Below are positions 16,385-26,951 of a stretch of 38,802 bases of DNA, one piece after another. The translations under genes and the position numbers were made by a program. Source of the stretch: an uncultured Clostridia bacterium (lineage in GTDB: Bacteria > Bacillota > Clostridia > TANB77 > CAG-508); NCBI GenBank assembly GCA_947426305.1, contig CANEDP010000014.1, positions 1 through 38,802 on the forward strand, read 5' to 3'. Under the pieces are notes generated by a model. The model saw nothing but the letters and a program-made list of their open reading frames with translations, searched no databases and was not told where the DNA came from. Each line of letters begins with the position of its first letter. The first letter of the stretch is position 1.

Positions 16385-18334
16385 TTACACGTTTCCTCTT
16401 AACAAATTATCAATCAAAATAGACATCGAAATTCCCAATTCTTTATCTGTATACTCCACTGCTTTATCCAAATCATTCTTTACGCTTTCCTCTAGCATTT
16501 CCCAATCTAACATTTCCCCTGTTGCCAAATCGTACCAATTTTCCGCATCATAATAATATCCCTCTTTGACGATTTTTCCATTATTCACACATACATAAGG
16601 TTTTCCTTCAAAAATGCTATTTCCCAATGAAAACGTATCTTCAATATTAGCAATCTGCATAAGGGTTGGTTTGATATCCACTTTGCTAACTGGAGCATCA
16701 ATGGCCATAGCCTGTACACCCGGAATTCGCATTCCACAAGCGACATTGGAAAATTCAAATTGCATTCTTGCTACATTGTAATTTTCTTTATTTTCTCCTA
16801 AAAATTCCATCAAGTCTTCATCATACATCGTCATACCATAATGGTCACCATACACAAAAACAACACTATTATCATATAAATCTCTTATTTTCAATTCTTC
16901 TAAAAAGATGCCCAATGCATAATCAGCATAATGAACAGATTCCAAATAATCTCCCAAAGCCGTTCCACGATATTTTCCTACATCAATCGTTATCTTTTGT
17001 TCTTTATTTTGAATTCCTTCCAAATCAAATGGTTTATGAGACGAGGCAGCCACAATATCAGCAAAAATTGGCTCGTCTGTTTCAGGCAACATATCAAAAA
17101 TTTGCTTATACAATAATTCGTCCGATAAATAGGTACGTATTAATTCAGAAGTATCCTCAAAGTCATTAATAAAGTAGACTTTATCCACATCATATTTTGA
17201 AAAAACATTTTTGCGATTCCAAAATGTATCATAATTTCCGTGTGCGTAAACATTAGTGTAACTGGCTTTTTTATAATTTTTAAAAATGTCATTATACGTG
17301 TTTGAATAATATTTGCTAAATGCTTCCCCATTTTCACTTGGATAAATAGAAGTAATGAAACTATGTTCAGAATCAGCAGTTGTCGTATAACTAGAAGAAT
17401 GCATATTCGTAATATGAATATTTTCTGCCAAAAATTGATTCAAATTTGGCGTAATTTCTTTTCCATTGATTTGACGATTTATCACAAACTGCTGAACTGA
17501 TTCTAATTGGACAACAAATACATTCATACCTTCAGCAATTCCTGTGTATTGCACACTATTTTGATTCTTTTCATCTGCATATAATTTCTGCTCATTTTTC
17601 AAATCCTCATATGCTTCCATCATTTCTTCATAGCTATTGTATGGCACATTCTTATTGTTCGTAATCGCATTTTTAATATCCATATAATGGTAACCATAAA
17701 TCGTTCCATATCGAACCGAATTGTACTTACTATAGATGAATCCATTCACCAATTCTAGTGATTCTGGTATAAAATGATAATAGGTACAAAAAAATGCTAT
17801 ACAAGCCAGATTCAGAACAACTGGAAGGTATTTGAACTCATTCCTATTTTTAATGTGTATTGCTTTGCTGATTAGCAAAATAGCTAAAATGACAAAATCC
17901 ATAAAATACAAAATTTGCTCTGGATGTAATAAGCTTGGAATTGCATTCAAAATCTCATCCTTATACTGCATATTTCCCATTTGCATAACCGACAAAATAT
18001 TTGAAGCATACGTATAATATAATTCATCCGCAAATAAAAGCAAACTAACAAAAAAGTCAATAATCATTCCCACTTCAAATCTTCTAACCGATTTTTTTAA
18101 TAATAACAATGGAAATACCAAAATAACAATAAAAAAACAAGTTTGCCTCATAGACCACAGCCAAATGGTATCATTTTTAAAAACAGTATTTCCATAGAAA
18201 AATACTGTTTTTAGCAAAATGAGCATTCCAATCAATGCTACAAACCATCTTGTACTTAAAATGAATTCTAGGACTTGTTTGACTGAATTTTCTTTTTTTA
18301 TAATTTGCAAATGTGTTTCTTCTGTTTTCGCCAT
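16385..18334 (-). CDS. LtaS-like lipoteichoic acid synthase / sulfatase-family membrane enzyme
   Basis: The 649 aa protein has about five membrane helices in residues 25-200 and an extracellular sulfatase-fold domain from about 260. FVVQLESVQQF corresponds to the metal-binding start of the LtaS domain, and SYTTTADSEHSFITSIYP to the catalytic Thr region (TxDSE). VFVYGDHYGM holds the later metal ligands. The expected reaction is transfer of glycerol phosphate from phosphatidylglycerol to build a polymer on the outer membrane face. The residue details fit the family, but the exact substrate cannot be read from the sequence. It has its own promoter. Confidence 0.9.
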   Translation of the reverse strand: MAKTEETHLQIIKKENSVKQVLEFILSTRWFVALIGMLILLKTVFFYGNTVFKNDTIWLWSMRQTCFFIVILVFPLLLLKKSVRRFEVGMIIDFFVSLLLFADELYYTYASNILSVMQMGNMQYKDEILNAIPSLLHPEQILYFMDFVILAILLISKAIHIKNRNEFKYLPVVLNLACIAFFCTYYHFIPESLELVNGFIYSKYNSVRYGTIYGYHYMDIKNAITNNKNVPYNSYEEMMEAYEDLKNEQKLYADEKNQNSVQYTGIAEGMNVFVVQLESVQQFVINRQINGKEITPNLNQFLAENIHITNMHSSSYTTTADSEHSFITSIYPSENGEAFSKYYSNTYNDIFKNYKKASYTNVYAHGNYDTFWNRKNVFSKYDVDKVYFINDFEDTSELIRTYLSDELLYKQIFDMLPETDEPIFADIVAASSHKPFDLEGIQNKEQKITIDVGKYRGTALGDYLESVHYADYALGIFLEELKIRDLYDNSVVFVYGDHYGMTMYDEDLMEFLGENKENYNVARMQFEFSNVACGMRIPGVQAMAIDAPVSKVDIKPTLMQIANIEDTFSLGNSIFEGKPYVCVNNGKIVKEGYYYDAENWYDLATGEMLDWEMLEESVKNDLDKAVEYTDKELGISMSILIDNLLRGNV

Positions 18335-18364
18335 AATTCTCCTTCTTTCTTAAAGTTACGACTT

Positions 18365-18393
18365 ATTTTACCATAATCCTACAAACTTTTCAA
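18365..18393 (-). promoter_or_regulatory. Promoter of the LtaS-like gene
   Basis: TTGAAA (18388-18393), 17 bp spacer, TAAAAT (18365-18370). Confidence 0.6.
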
Positions 18394-18423
18394 GTGTATT
18401 TTTTTCCAAAATTGGTTAATGTG

Positions 18424-18460
18424 CTAAAAAATAGCAAGACTTTAAAGTCTTGCTATTTTT
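18424..18460 (-). terminator. Terminator of dnaJ
   Basis: AAAAATAGCAAGACTTTAAAGTCTTGCTATTTTTT is a near-perfect hairpin with A and T flanks, just after the dnaJ stop. Confidence 0.9.
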
Positions 18461-18465
18461 AGGAT

Positions 18466-19623
18466 TTATCCAAAAATTCCTCTTTTCTTCACTGGTGGTT
18501 GCTCATTCATTGTTTTGGCTAATTCTGTTATCAATTTTCTTTGTTCCGTCGTTAATTTCTTAGGAATTTGAACATTTACTGTAAACACAAAATCTCCTCT
18601 CCAATTTCCATTCACACTTTTGAACCCCTTATTTTTAATAACAAATCTCGTTCCTGTCTGCGTTCCTTCTGGAATTCTATAGGTTTCTTTTTTACCATCA
18701 ACCATCGGAATTTCTAACTCACTTCCTAAGGTCGCACCTGTGAAAGTAATTGGAATATCACAAAGAACGTGTTCTCCTTGTCTTGAATAGATATTATGTT
18801 TTTTCAAATGAACGACAATATACAAATTTCCTTTTGGTCCGCCATTACTTCCTGGTTCTCCCTCCCCTTTTAAAACAACGGTCTGGCCTTCATCAATTCC
18901 TTCTGGAATTTTTACTTTTATCTTCACAGATTTTCGATTAATCCCTTTTCCATGGCAAGTCGTACATGGATTTTTAATCACGTTTCCTGTTCCACCACAC
19001 GTTGTACACACTTTTTGAGTTGACATTTGCCCAAATGGTGTGGTAACAACTTGTTTAATTTTTCCTTTTCCACCACAAGTTCCACATACTTCTGGAGACG
19101 AACCTTTTTCGCTTCCGGTTCCACCACAAGCCTTACAGGTTTCATTTCGATTCAAAGTGATTTCTTTTTCGACACCAGAATATGCTTCTTCAAATGTAAT
19201 CGTTAAATTAACGCGTAAATCCGCACCTTTTCGCGGAGCATTGCTATTTCTAGATTGGCTAGATCCTCCACCAAAAAAGGAAGAAAAAATGTCTCCTAAA
19301 TCGCCAAAATCACTAAATCCGCTAAAACCACCACCAAAGCCATCAAATCCCGAACCATAAGAATAATAGCCTCCGCCTTGGCCTCCACCATATTGTGGAC
19401 CATCAAAACCAAATTGGTCATACATTTGACGTTTTTGTTTATCTGACAACACTTCATAGGCTTCGTTGACTTCTTTGAATTTCTTTTCGGCTTCTTCTTT
19501 ATTATTAGGGTTTGCATCAGGATGGTATTTTTTTGCCATTTGTCGGTAGGCTTTTTTTAATTCGTCGTCTGTGGCACTTTTGCTGACGCCTAATACTTCA
19601 TAATAATCTCTTTTATTTGCCAT
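18466..19623 (-). CDS. dnaJ: Chaperone protein DnaJ
   Basis: The 385 aa co-chaperone stimulates the DnaK ATPase and delivers unfolded substrates. The J domain (1-70) has the HPD motif (KKYHPDANP). A Gly/Phe/Tyr-rich linker follows, then four CxxCxGxG zinc repeats ([32 protein letters not shown]) and the C-terminal substrate-binding domains. I use the ATG at 19623 ([12 protein letters not shown]), the family start, with AAGGAAG upstream; an in-frame extension to 19671 runs into the GC-rich repeat. It is separated from dnaK by a MazG-like gene, so a CIRCE transcript may not reach it directly. Confidence 0.97.
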   Translation of the reverse strand: MANKRDYYEVLGVSKSATDDELKKAYRQMAKKYHPDANPNNKEEAEKKFKEVNEAYEVLSDKQKRQMYDQFGFDGPQYGGGQGGGYYSYGSGFDGFGGGFSGFSDFGDLGDIFSSFFGGGSSQSRNSNAPRKGADLRVNLTITFEEAYSGVEKEITLNRNETCKACGGTGSEKGSSPEVCGTCGGKGKIKQVVTTPFGQMSTQKVCTTCGGTGNVIKNPCTTCHGKGINRKSVKIKVKIPEGIDEGQTVVLKGEGEPGSNGGPKGNLYIVVHLKKHNIYSRQGEHVLCDIPITFTGATLGSELEIPMVDGKKETYRIPEGTQTGTRFVIKNKGFKSVNGNWRGDFVFTVNVQIPKKLTTEQRKLITELAKTMNEQPPVKKRGIFG

Positions 19624-19647
19624 TTTTTCTTTCTTCCTTTCTATTTT

Positions 19648-19680
19648 GGGAAAGGGCGGGTCTTTGGCCACGTCCCTACG
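19648..19680. repeat. Short GC-rich hairpin repeat, copy 2 (degenerate)
   Basis: On the minus strand: CGTAGGGACGTGG, CCAAAGA, CCCGCCC. The stem is imperfect. It shares the TAGGG start and GC bias with copies at 11831, 20188 and 22211 and lies between the MazG-like gene and dnaJ. Confidence 0.5.
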
Positions 19681-19682
19681 AT

Positions 19683-20045
19683 TTAATAATTATATTTTTT
19701 CTTGTTGTCTTCCTTGTAATCTCTGTTTAAATTTGTTTGATGCTTTTGTAAATAGGCGTTTGACAATTCTTCGCTGGTGATATTCAATCGATTCAAAACT
19801 TCTATGTAATACATCAAAACATCTGCCATTTCTTCTGTGAAACGATTTCTAATTGCCTCATTTTTCATGATTTCGTCAATGCCTTTTTTCTTAATGATAG
19901 AAATGCATTCGCCCATTTCTTCTACCATATATAATAAATGATTTTTAGTAGCATTTGGCTCCATGTCAGCCCATTTTTCTTTGTTTTTTTCGTATAATTG
20001 GAACTGCATTTGTTTCATTTCAGAAATTGTTAAATCATTTTCCAT
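19683..20045 (-). CDS. MazG-like nucleoside triphosphate pyrophosphohydrolase
   Basis: The 120 aa protein has the all-alpha NTP-pyrophosphohydrolase metal signature: [15 protein letters not shown] (EExxE, about 41-45) followed by [15 protein letters not shown] (ExxD, about 69-72). The family hydrolyses (d)NTPs, often non-canonical ones, to monophosphates. It is inserted between dnaK and dnaJ and has its own consensus promoter (20121-20149), so it may be expressed outside heat shock and carry dnaJ with it. Confidence 0.8.
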   Translation of the reverse strand: MENDLTISEMKQMQFQLYEKNKEKWADMEPNATKNHLLYMVEEMGECISIIKKKGIDEIMKNEAIRNRFTEEMADVLMYYIEVLNRLNITSEELSNAYLQKHQTNLNRDYKEDNKKKYNY

Positions 20046-20120
20046 GAATTTTTCCTCTTTTCTATCCTTACATATATATACAATTTCTTATCCATATATG
20101 TAAAAATAGCCTAACCTTTT

Positions 20121-20179
20121 ATTATATCATATTTTTTAGATTATGTCAATTTGACATTTGGGCAAAAATATGATATAAT
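20121..20179. promoter_or_regulatory. Two back-to-back consensus promoters in one inverted repeat
   Basis: Minus strand: TTGACA (20144-20149), 17 bp, TATAAT (20121-20126), driving the MazG-like gene and dnaJ. Plus strand: TTGACA (20151-20156), 17 bp, TATAAT (20174-20179), pointing through repeat copy 3 into the 3' end of dnaK as antisense. Both -10 boxes are preceded by AATATGA, so the whole 59 bp is a near-symmetric inverted repeat. Confidence 0.7.
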
Positions 20180-20187
20180 ATAGGTTT

Positions 20188-20211
20188 GGGGGCGATGTGA
20201 ACATCGCCTCC
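20188..20211. repeat. Short GC-rich palindromic repeat, copy 3
   Basis: GGGGGCGATGT, GA, ACATCGCCTCC. On the minus strand it starts GTAGGAGGCG like the other copies. It lies between dnaK and the MazG-like gene. Confidence 0.6.
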
Positions 20212-20218
20212 TACATTT

Positions 20219-22078
<1,860 letters not shown>

Positions 22079-22118
22079 CTAAAATATTTTATTTTTAAAT
22101 AGTTGCAACTTACGTTGC

Positions 22119-22160
22119 TAAGATATCTGTAACTCGCTGCTCACTCGAACAGCTATCTTA
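22119..22160 (-). other. Hairpin in the grpE-dnaK gap
   Basis: TAAGATA (22119-22125) and TATCTTA (22154-22160), with inner CTGT/ACAG, form a 42 nt hairpin. No T run follows, so it could be an RNA processing or stability site in the heat-shock transcript. Confidence 0.4.
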
Positions 22161-22210
22161 TCTTTTGTTTGATTTATAATAATTTTTAATTATTAACGAA
22201 TTAATTGTAT

Positions 22211-22234
22211 GAACACGTGGCACCATGTGCCTAT
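22211..22234. repeat. Short GC-rich palindromic repeat, copy 4
   Basis: ACACGTGG, CA, CCATGTGCCTATG. It is shorter than the others but has the same minus-strand form (ATAGGCACATGG...). It sits immediately after the grpE stop codon. Confidence 0.45.
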
Positions 22235-22235
22235 G

Positions 22236-22730
22236 TTAATTTGCTACAACGACTAGAGCATGACGTATTACTTTGGTTCCGATTTGGTAGCCTTTGCGGT
22301 ATTCTTCGACGATTTCTTGCTCACCTTTTGTAGAATCTTCGATGTGGCTGACTGCTTCGTGTAATTCGGGGTCGAATCGTTTGCCAACTGTTTCAATTTG
22401 TTTTAGTCCAAATTTTTCTAAGGCTGTGGCAAATTGTTTTACAACCATATTGACACCTTCTTGATAACTTTTGTCGGTTGTTTCGCTGGAAGCGGCTTTA
22501 TCTAAATTATCCATAATTGGTAGCATAACAAGTAAAACTTCGCCTGTAATCATGTTGTATAATCCTTCTCTTTCTTTAGCACTTCTTTTTTTGAAATTTT
22601 CAAATTCGGCAAAAAGACGCTTGTATCTGTCTTCCATTTCTTCTAATTCCGTTTTTGGCAGTTCTACTGCTTCATTTTCAACTTCCAAATTTCCTTCCAT
22701 TTGTACTTTTTCTTCGTTTCCTTCTTCCAA
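22236..22730 (-). CDS. grpE: Nucleotide exchange factor GrpE
   Basis: The 164 aa protein releases ADP from DnaK. It has an acidic disordered N-terminus (about 1-30), a long helix (EEMEDRYKRLFAEFENFKKR) and the C-terminal beta domain (VGKRFDPELHEAVSHIEDS, then GYQIGTKVIRHALVVVAN). It starts with TTG (22728-22730), chosen because AGGAGG stands 7 bases upstream and no ATG gives the usual length. It begins 15 bp after the hrcA stop. Confidence 0.95.
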   Translation of the reverse strand: MEEGNEEKVQMEGNLEVENEAVELPKTELEEMEDRYKRLFAEFENFKKRSAKEREGLYNMITGEVLLVMLPIMDNLDKAASSETTDKSYQEGVNMVVKQFATALEKFGLKQIETVGKRFDPELHEAVSHIEDSTKGEQEIVEEYRKGYQIGTKVIRHALVVVAN

Positions 22731-22744
22731 TTTAAAACCTCCTT

Positions 22745-23772
22745 TTAAAATCTTCCATTTTTTAAATCATCATTTAACTTTTTACTAATATATTTCATCA
22801 CAGAAATAACCTTCGAATAATCCATTCTCGTTGGACCGATAATTCCAATCGTTCCAATGTCTTTATCTTCTAGCAAATGATTGAACGTTACAATGCTAAA
22901 ATTTTTGAGTTCTTCGTGTTCCGATTCTCCACCAATATAGACATTGATATTATCAGCAATTCCAGTATTTAACACATCAGCCACTAAATCTTTGGCATCT
23001 AGCACATTTAGAAAATCTTTGGCAACATCTACTTTCTTGAATTCTGGCATATCAGTTACTTTGCCTGCACCTTCCAAATATACTTTTTTCGATTCGTCGA
23101 GCAATTTATTGATTTCATCAATGATTTTTTGGATAATGTCAATTCCTGTTTTTACTTCTGCCATGATAAAATCTTCGATGGGTCCTTCGAATTTTTCGAG
23201 TGGTTTGCCGACTAATTTATTTTTAAAAATATAGGTTAAATCGTCCACTTGCGATTGTTCCAAATCTTCATCAAATTTGATAACCGATTCTCGAATAATT
23301 CCTGAATCAGTTAAAATAACAGCCATTAAAACTCTACTTCCGTAGTAAAACAAATTTAATATCGATAATCGTGTGATGGTTCATATCTGGTCCGACACTA
23401 ACGGTTGTATAATGCGTGATTTCAGATAAAGTAGTAGTAGCAATTTTGGCTAAATCTTCTAAACCATTTACTTTGGTCTCTAGCCTTGCTTTAATGATTT
23501 CCATTTCTTGCTGAGTTAAATTATCTTCTCGAATGAGTTCGTCAACGTAATAGCGATATCCTTTTTGAGAAGGAACTCTACCGCTAGATGTGTGCGTTTT
23601 TTCTAGGAAACCAATATGCTCAAGTTCCGCCATTTCGTTACGAATGGTAGCACTACTGCAATCTAAATCGCCTACAAGGTTTCCGAGAACTGACTGGTTC
23701 GGCTGTTTCAATGTATTCTTCGATAATTGCTTGTAAAATTTTCTTTTTTCGATTATCTAAATTTTCTGCCAT
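22745..23772 (-). CDS. hrcA: Heat-inducible repressor HrcA, needs two +1 frameshifts (codons 30 and 144, both CGGA)
   Basis: The gene lies in three frames. Part 1 (23772-23683) is [20 protein letters not shown]...EPVSSR. Part 2 (+1) is [20 protein letters not shown] and then [17 protein letters not shown], the winged-helix domain. Part 3 (+1 again) is [20 protein letters not shown] through to [12 protein letters not shown], the GAF-like and dimer domains. The breaks fall at CGGA 23685-23682 and 23342-23339; these are the only in-frame CGGs. Frame 0 stops 10 codons after the first and 1 codon after the second. Reading each CGGA as one codon gives 341 aa, the usual HrcA length. The first site matches the conserved GSR of HrcA, favouring Arg. 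Neither site has a homopolymer longer than three. Start at 23772 after AAAGGAG. Confidence 0.92.
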
Positions 23773-23792
23773 TTTCATCTCCTTTAAACAAA

Positions 23793-23819
23793 TTAGCAGT
23801 CATCAACTTAGACTGCTAA
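23793..23819 (-). promoter_or_regulatory. CIRCE operator (variant)
   Basis: TTAGCAGTC, 9 bp, GACTGCTAA: a perfect 9-9-9 inverted repeat in the 5' leader of hrcA. The classical CIRCE is TTAGCACTC-N9-GAGTGCTAA, so the C at position 7 of the left arm is G here, with a matching change in the right arm. HrcA should bind it and repress hrcA-grpE-dnaK. Confidence 0.92.
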
Positions 23820-23822
23820 TAT

Positions 23823-23849
23823 ATTATACCCATATTTTGATTTTGTCAA
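23823..23849 (-). promoter_or_regulatory. Promoter of hrcA-grpE-dnaK
   Basis: TTGACA (23844-23849) and TATAAT (23823-23828) with only 15 bp between; TAATAT two bases further on would give 17 bp. CIRCE begins right after it. Confidence 0.7.
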
Positions 23850-23889
23850 TAGTTTTTTGTGGAAATTTTAGAAAATTTTTATAAAAACC

Positions 23890-23918
23890 TTTACATTTTA
23901 TGTAAAATACAGTATAAT
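23890..23918 (+). promoter_or_regulatory. Promoter of the orphan gene at 23978
   Basis: TTTACA (23890-23895), 17 bp spacer, TATAAT (23913-23918). The first 17 bases form the perfect interrupted palindrome TTTACAT-TTT-ATGTAAA, nearly identical to the one at 575. Confidence 0.8.
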
Positions 23919-23977
23919 AAAATATAGTAAGGTTGTTTTTATTAAACCTTCTAAATAAAATGTTTGGAGGTTATCAT

Positions 23978-24433
23978 ATGGCAAACAAGGATGATTATAT
24001 TCAGCGGTACAACGAAATAAAACAGGAAGCAGAAAAAGTTTATCAGGAAAAAATTCTTCCTGAAATATCAGAGCCTGTCAAAAAATTCTGCCAAAAACTT
24101 TCTGATGATGTTAACAAAGATTTTAAAGCACTATGTCGACGGGCTTTGTGTACAGGTGTTGTTATGCCTTTACAAGATTTCGGCATACCCTTTCATATTG
24201 TTCGTAGGGATGGTGAGTTCTCTATTGCTTCTAAAATTACCAATTCTTTTATCCTTCCAATAAATATGGAAGATATATACTTTCTAACAATAGAAGCACT
24301 GGAAAGAGCTATAAAAGAAGATTTGGCACAATATAAAATTGTGCTTGAAAAAAAATCCGAAAGCACTTCTGATTGCTATGATTCTGCTAATTGCCCTTCT
24401 TATTTTTATATCTGTTATCTTTCAAACAAATAG
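23978..24433 (+). CDS. Orphan soluble protein of unknown function, atypical codons
   Basis: The 151 aa protein MANKDDYIQRYNEIKQEAEK... has a helical first third and Cys residues at the C-terminus (CYDSANCPSYFYIC). There is no signal peptide and no family that I know. The ATG at 23978 has TTGGAGG 7 bp upstream; the in-frame start at 23933 lies within the leader. It contains two in-frame CGG codons (24005-24007, and CGA CGG within ALCRRALC) with the frame intact through both, unlike the native genes. Own promoter, own terminator, opposite strand to its neighbours: probably acquired. Confidence 0.65.
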   Translation: MANKDDYIQRYNEIKQEAEKVYQEKILPEISEPVKKFCQKLSDDVNKDFKALCRRALCTGVVMPLQDFGIPFHIVRRDGEFSIASKITNSFILPINMEDIYFLTIEALERAIKEDLAQYKIVLEKKSESTSDCYDSANCPSYFYICYLSNK

Positions 24434-24447
24434 TTCTGTCATTTGGG

Positions 24448-24473
24448 GGAAACTGTGTTTACAGTTTCCTTTT
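24448..24473. terminator. Terminator between the orphan gene and hemW
   Basis: GGAAACTGT, GTTT, ACAGTTTCC then four T; G-rich before and T-rich after, so it mainly serves the plus-strand gene. Confidence 0.8.
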
Positions 24474-24488
24474 ATCACATAAGATTAA

Positions 24489-25607
24489 TTATTGCGACAC
24501 AAATTCCTCAAATACCAAATTCGCCAAATCTAGCCCCTTTTTCGTCAATCGAATCTCGTCCAAATCCACTTCTAACAAGCCATTTTCTTCCAATTTGCTA
24601 ATCTCAAATCGAAAATAAAAAAGTGGATGAATTTGAAATTTCTGCTCGAATTTCGAAATGGAAATGCCTTGTATCTTCCTTAATCCCAACATCATATATT
24701 CTTTGGCTTGTCCCTCGAAAGTCTGCTGTTCTTGGAGAATTTTTGAATGATTTTTTAAATATTCTTCTAAAGTATCGACATTTGAAAATCGCTTTTTATC
24801 GATGTAGGAATGCGCACCAACTCCAAAACCGATGTATTCTTCTTGATTCCAACAATCTAAGTTATGTCTTGATTGAAAATTAGGTTTGGCAAAATTCGAA
24901 ATTTCATAATGACAATATCCATTCTGCTCCAAAATTTTCTTCGTCTCCCAATACATTTGGCGTTCTAATTCTTCTGGAATCATCTCTAATTTCTTTTGTG
25001 AAACTAATTTTTCAAGTTCGGTTCCTTCTTCCAAAATAAGCGAATACAAGGAAATATGCTCTGGACCTAGTAAAATTACTTCTTCCAAACTCTGTTTCAA
25101 ATCTTCTACTCTCTGGGTTGGAAGTCCTAACATCAAATCCACATTAATGTTGTCAAATCCACATTCCCTTGCTTGTTTGTAAACTTTCGAAAAGTCTTCA
25201 TATTGATGAATTCTTCCCAACATTTCAAGCAAACGATTTTGCGTACTTTGCAAGCCAATGCTTAATCGATTGATTCCTATTTCTTTATACTGTTTCAACT
25301 TTTCAGTATCCACAGTTCCAGGATTGACTTCAATTGTTATCTCAGCATTTTGACTTACTATCAACTTCTGCTTTAATTTTGCCAAAATTTTCTCAATTTC
25401 TCTTGCTGGCAAAACAGATGGCGTTCCGCCACCAAAATAAATGGTGCTAACTTGTTTTTGAATTCCACATTGCTCAATTTCCTGCAAAAGCACTTCAATA
25501 TATTTTTCTTTTATTGTCTCATCACATTTATCAAACGAAGTAAAATCACAATATTTGCATTTTCTTTGACAAAATGGGATATGAACATAAACTCCAAAAT
25601 TCGACAT
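24489..25607 (-). CDS. hemW: Radical SAM heme chaperone HemW (coproporphyrinogen oxidase-like)
   Basis: The 372 aa protein starts MSNFGVYVHIPFCQRKCKYC, with the radical SAM motif CQRKCKYC and the following aromatic/Asp (DF). Further motifs are IYFGGGTPSVL, INRLSIGLQS and the C-terminal HemN-like domain. Related proteins insert heme into target proteins; true HemN has an extra Cys (CxxxCxxCxC) that is lacking here, which favours HemW. It is transcribed leftward and faces the orphan gene terminator. Confidence 0.92.
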   Translation of the reverse strand: MSNFGVYVHIPFCQRKCKYCDFTSFDKCDETIKEKYIEVLLQEIEQCGIQKQVSTIYFGGGTPSVLPAREIEKILAKLKQKLIVSQNAEITIEVNPGTVDTEKLKQYKEIGINRLSIGLQSTQNRLLEMLGRIHQYEDFSKVYKQARECGFDNINVDLMLGLPTQRVEDLKQSLEEVILLGPEHISLYSLILEEGTELEKLVSQKKLEMIPEELERQMYWETKKILEQNGYCHYEISNFAKPNFQSRHNLDCWNQEEYIGFGVGAHSYIDKKRFSNVDTLEEYLKNHSKILQEQQTFEGQAKEYMMLGLRKIQGISISKFEQKFQIHPLFYFRFEISKLEENGLLEVDLDEIRLTKKGLDLANLVFEEFVSQ

Positions 25608-25699
25608 TTTATTTTCCTTTTCGTATTTCTTTTATTAATTCTTCGATTATTTTCTAAACTACTTGTAAAAGTTCATTAATCTATATTTTCCTTAAACGG

Positions 25700-25732
25700 A
25701 AAAGTCCTCATTAATTAAAAATCAATGAGGAC
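25700..25732 (-). terminator. Terminator of the small gene at 25739
   Basis: GTCCTCATT (25704-25712) pairs with AATGAGGAC (25724-25732); four T follow on the minus strand. Confidence 0.8.
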
Positions 25733-25738
25733 AGGCTG

Positions 25739-25993
25739 TTAAGCCAGCATTGCAAGGTACTCGTATTCGGTCATTAAACAAAAGTTTTCATACTGACCAG
25801 AAGTCGTATTGTGCTTGTTTGTTAGACCATTCTTTTCGCTACAATAATATCCTTCCGGAAGATTAAGACTCTCACAACTCGGACATTTTGCAACAATGAT
25901 TGCCGGATAACTATCATGATCAATCAACATTTCAACCTTCGGATTGAGTCTTTTTAACTCTTTCACTAACTTTTGAATACCCATATTTTCCAT
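25739..25993 (-). CDS. Small CxxC protein of unknown function, atypical codons
   Basis: The 84 aa protein has KCPSCESLNLPEGYYC (about 36-51), a CxxC...C set that could bind a metal, and an acidic C-terminus. I do not recognise a family. The ATG has AAGGAGGAAAAAAT upstream. It uses CCG, CTG and TAC more than its neighbours. Its promoter spacer carries the same TTTATGTAAA word as the promoters of the orphan genes at 647 and 23978. It stands alone between hemW and whiA with its own terminator. Confidence 0.65.
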   Translation of the reverse strand: MENMGIQKLVKELKRLNPKVEMLIDHDSYPAIIVAKCPSCESLNLPEGYYCSEKNGLTNKHNTTSGQYENFCLMTEYEYLAMLA

Positions 25994-26072
25994 ATTTTTT
26001 CCTCCTTATTGGGGTGTCACGTGTTTTCTTGATAGAACTTAGAAAGAAAACAAATTATTAAATATCAATTAT

Positions 26073-26101
26073 ATTATATCATATTTACATAAAGTTGTCA
26101 A
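26073..26101 (-). promoter_or_regulatory. Promoter of the small CxxC gene
   Basis: TTGACA (26096-26101), 17 bp, TATAAT (26073-26078); TTTATGTAAA in the spacer. The -35 overlaps the whiA stop codon. In the leader, GTTTTCTT and AAGAAAAC (about 26030-26051) can pair. Confidence 0.75.
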
Positions 26102-26949
26102 GTTTTTTTTAAATCTTCTGCAAATTCCTCAATTTTCTTAAGCCTGCGATTGACTCCCGATTTTCCAATCGGTGGCTGAACTAATTGGCTCAAATCTTTC
26201 AAACTCAAATCTGGATTTTCCAATCTTAAATTCGCCATCTCTTTTAATTCTTGTGGTAATTGGTCAAATTTTTTCCTTTTCTTAATTAAATTGATATCAT
26301 CAATTTGTTTCAAAGCCGCCTCAATCGTTTTATTGAGATTCGCTGTTTCACAGTTCACTTTTCGATTTATCTTATTTTTCATTTCCTTCATAATACGCAC
26401 ATCTTCAAATTTTAAAACTGCTTTACTTGAACCAATTAACGCCAAAAACTTCGAAATTTCTTCACTTTCCTTCAAATATAGTTGATATCTCTCATTTATC
26501 CTGATTTCCTTAAATTTTACACCAAATTCCTCGCAAATTCTCATCAAATCATCTGCATACTTTCCCTTACTAAAAACTATCTCCAAATGATAATTTTTCT
26601 CTGGATCATTCACAGATCCTGCCCCCAAAAATGCTCCTTTTACAATATTTTTTCTCATTTCTCCTTGCACTTTCGAAACATTTTGCATCACTTTTTGAAT
26701 ATCTTGCTTTTTTATCTGTGCAACATAACATTTTCCCCTAATTTGTGCCTCATAATCAATTTTCAAATTGAATAGAATTTTGTAAAAATGCTCAATATTA
26801 AACTCGTTTTCCGTCACAAATTCAAATCCCTCTTCGGTTTCCGATAAATTGGCACTCATTGCATAACCAATCAATTCCGCTGTTAAAACCTCTGGATTAA
26901 AATTTTCCGTCTGACTTAAATTTTCTTTTACTTCTGCTGAAAACGACAT
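26098..26949 (-). CDS. whiA: DNA-binding protein WhiA
   Basis: The 283 aa protein has the N-terminal WhiA domain (MSFSAEVKENLSQ...) with the degenerate LAGLIDADG-like middle (GAFLGAGSVNDPEKNYHLE) and a C-terminal helix-turn-helix (ANLRLENPDLSLKDLSQLV... SGVNRRLKKIEEFA). WhiA proteins act on cell division and, in actinomycetes, on sporulation; in Bacillota the role is less direct. I start at the ATG at 26949 because GGAGG lies 6 bp upstream, within the end of prmC; an in-frame ATG at 26961 has no such site. Stop of prmC and start of whiA are 2 bp apart. Confidence 0.95.
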   Translation of the reverse strand: MSFSAEVKENLSQTENFNPEVLTAELIGYAMSANLSETEEGFEFVTENEFNIEHFYKILFNLKIDYEAQIRGKCYVAQIKKQDIQKVMQNVSKVQGEMRKNIVKGAFLGAGSVNDPEKNYHLEIVFSKGKYADDLMRICEEFGVKFKEIRINERYQLYLKESEEISKFLALIGSSKAVLKFEDVRIMKEMKNKINRKVNCETANLNKTIEAALKQIDDINLIKKRKKFDQLPQELKEMANLRLENPDLSLKDLSQLVQPPIGKSGVNRRLKKIEEFAEDLKKT

Positions 26950-26951
26950 TT

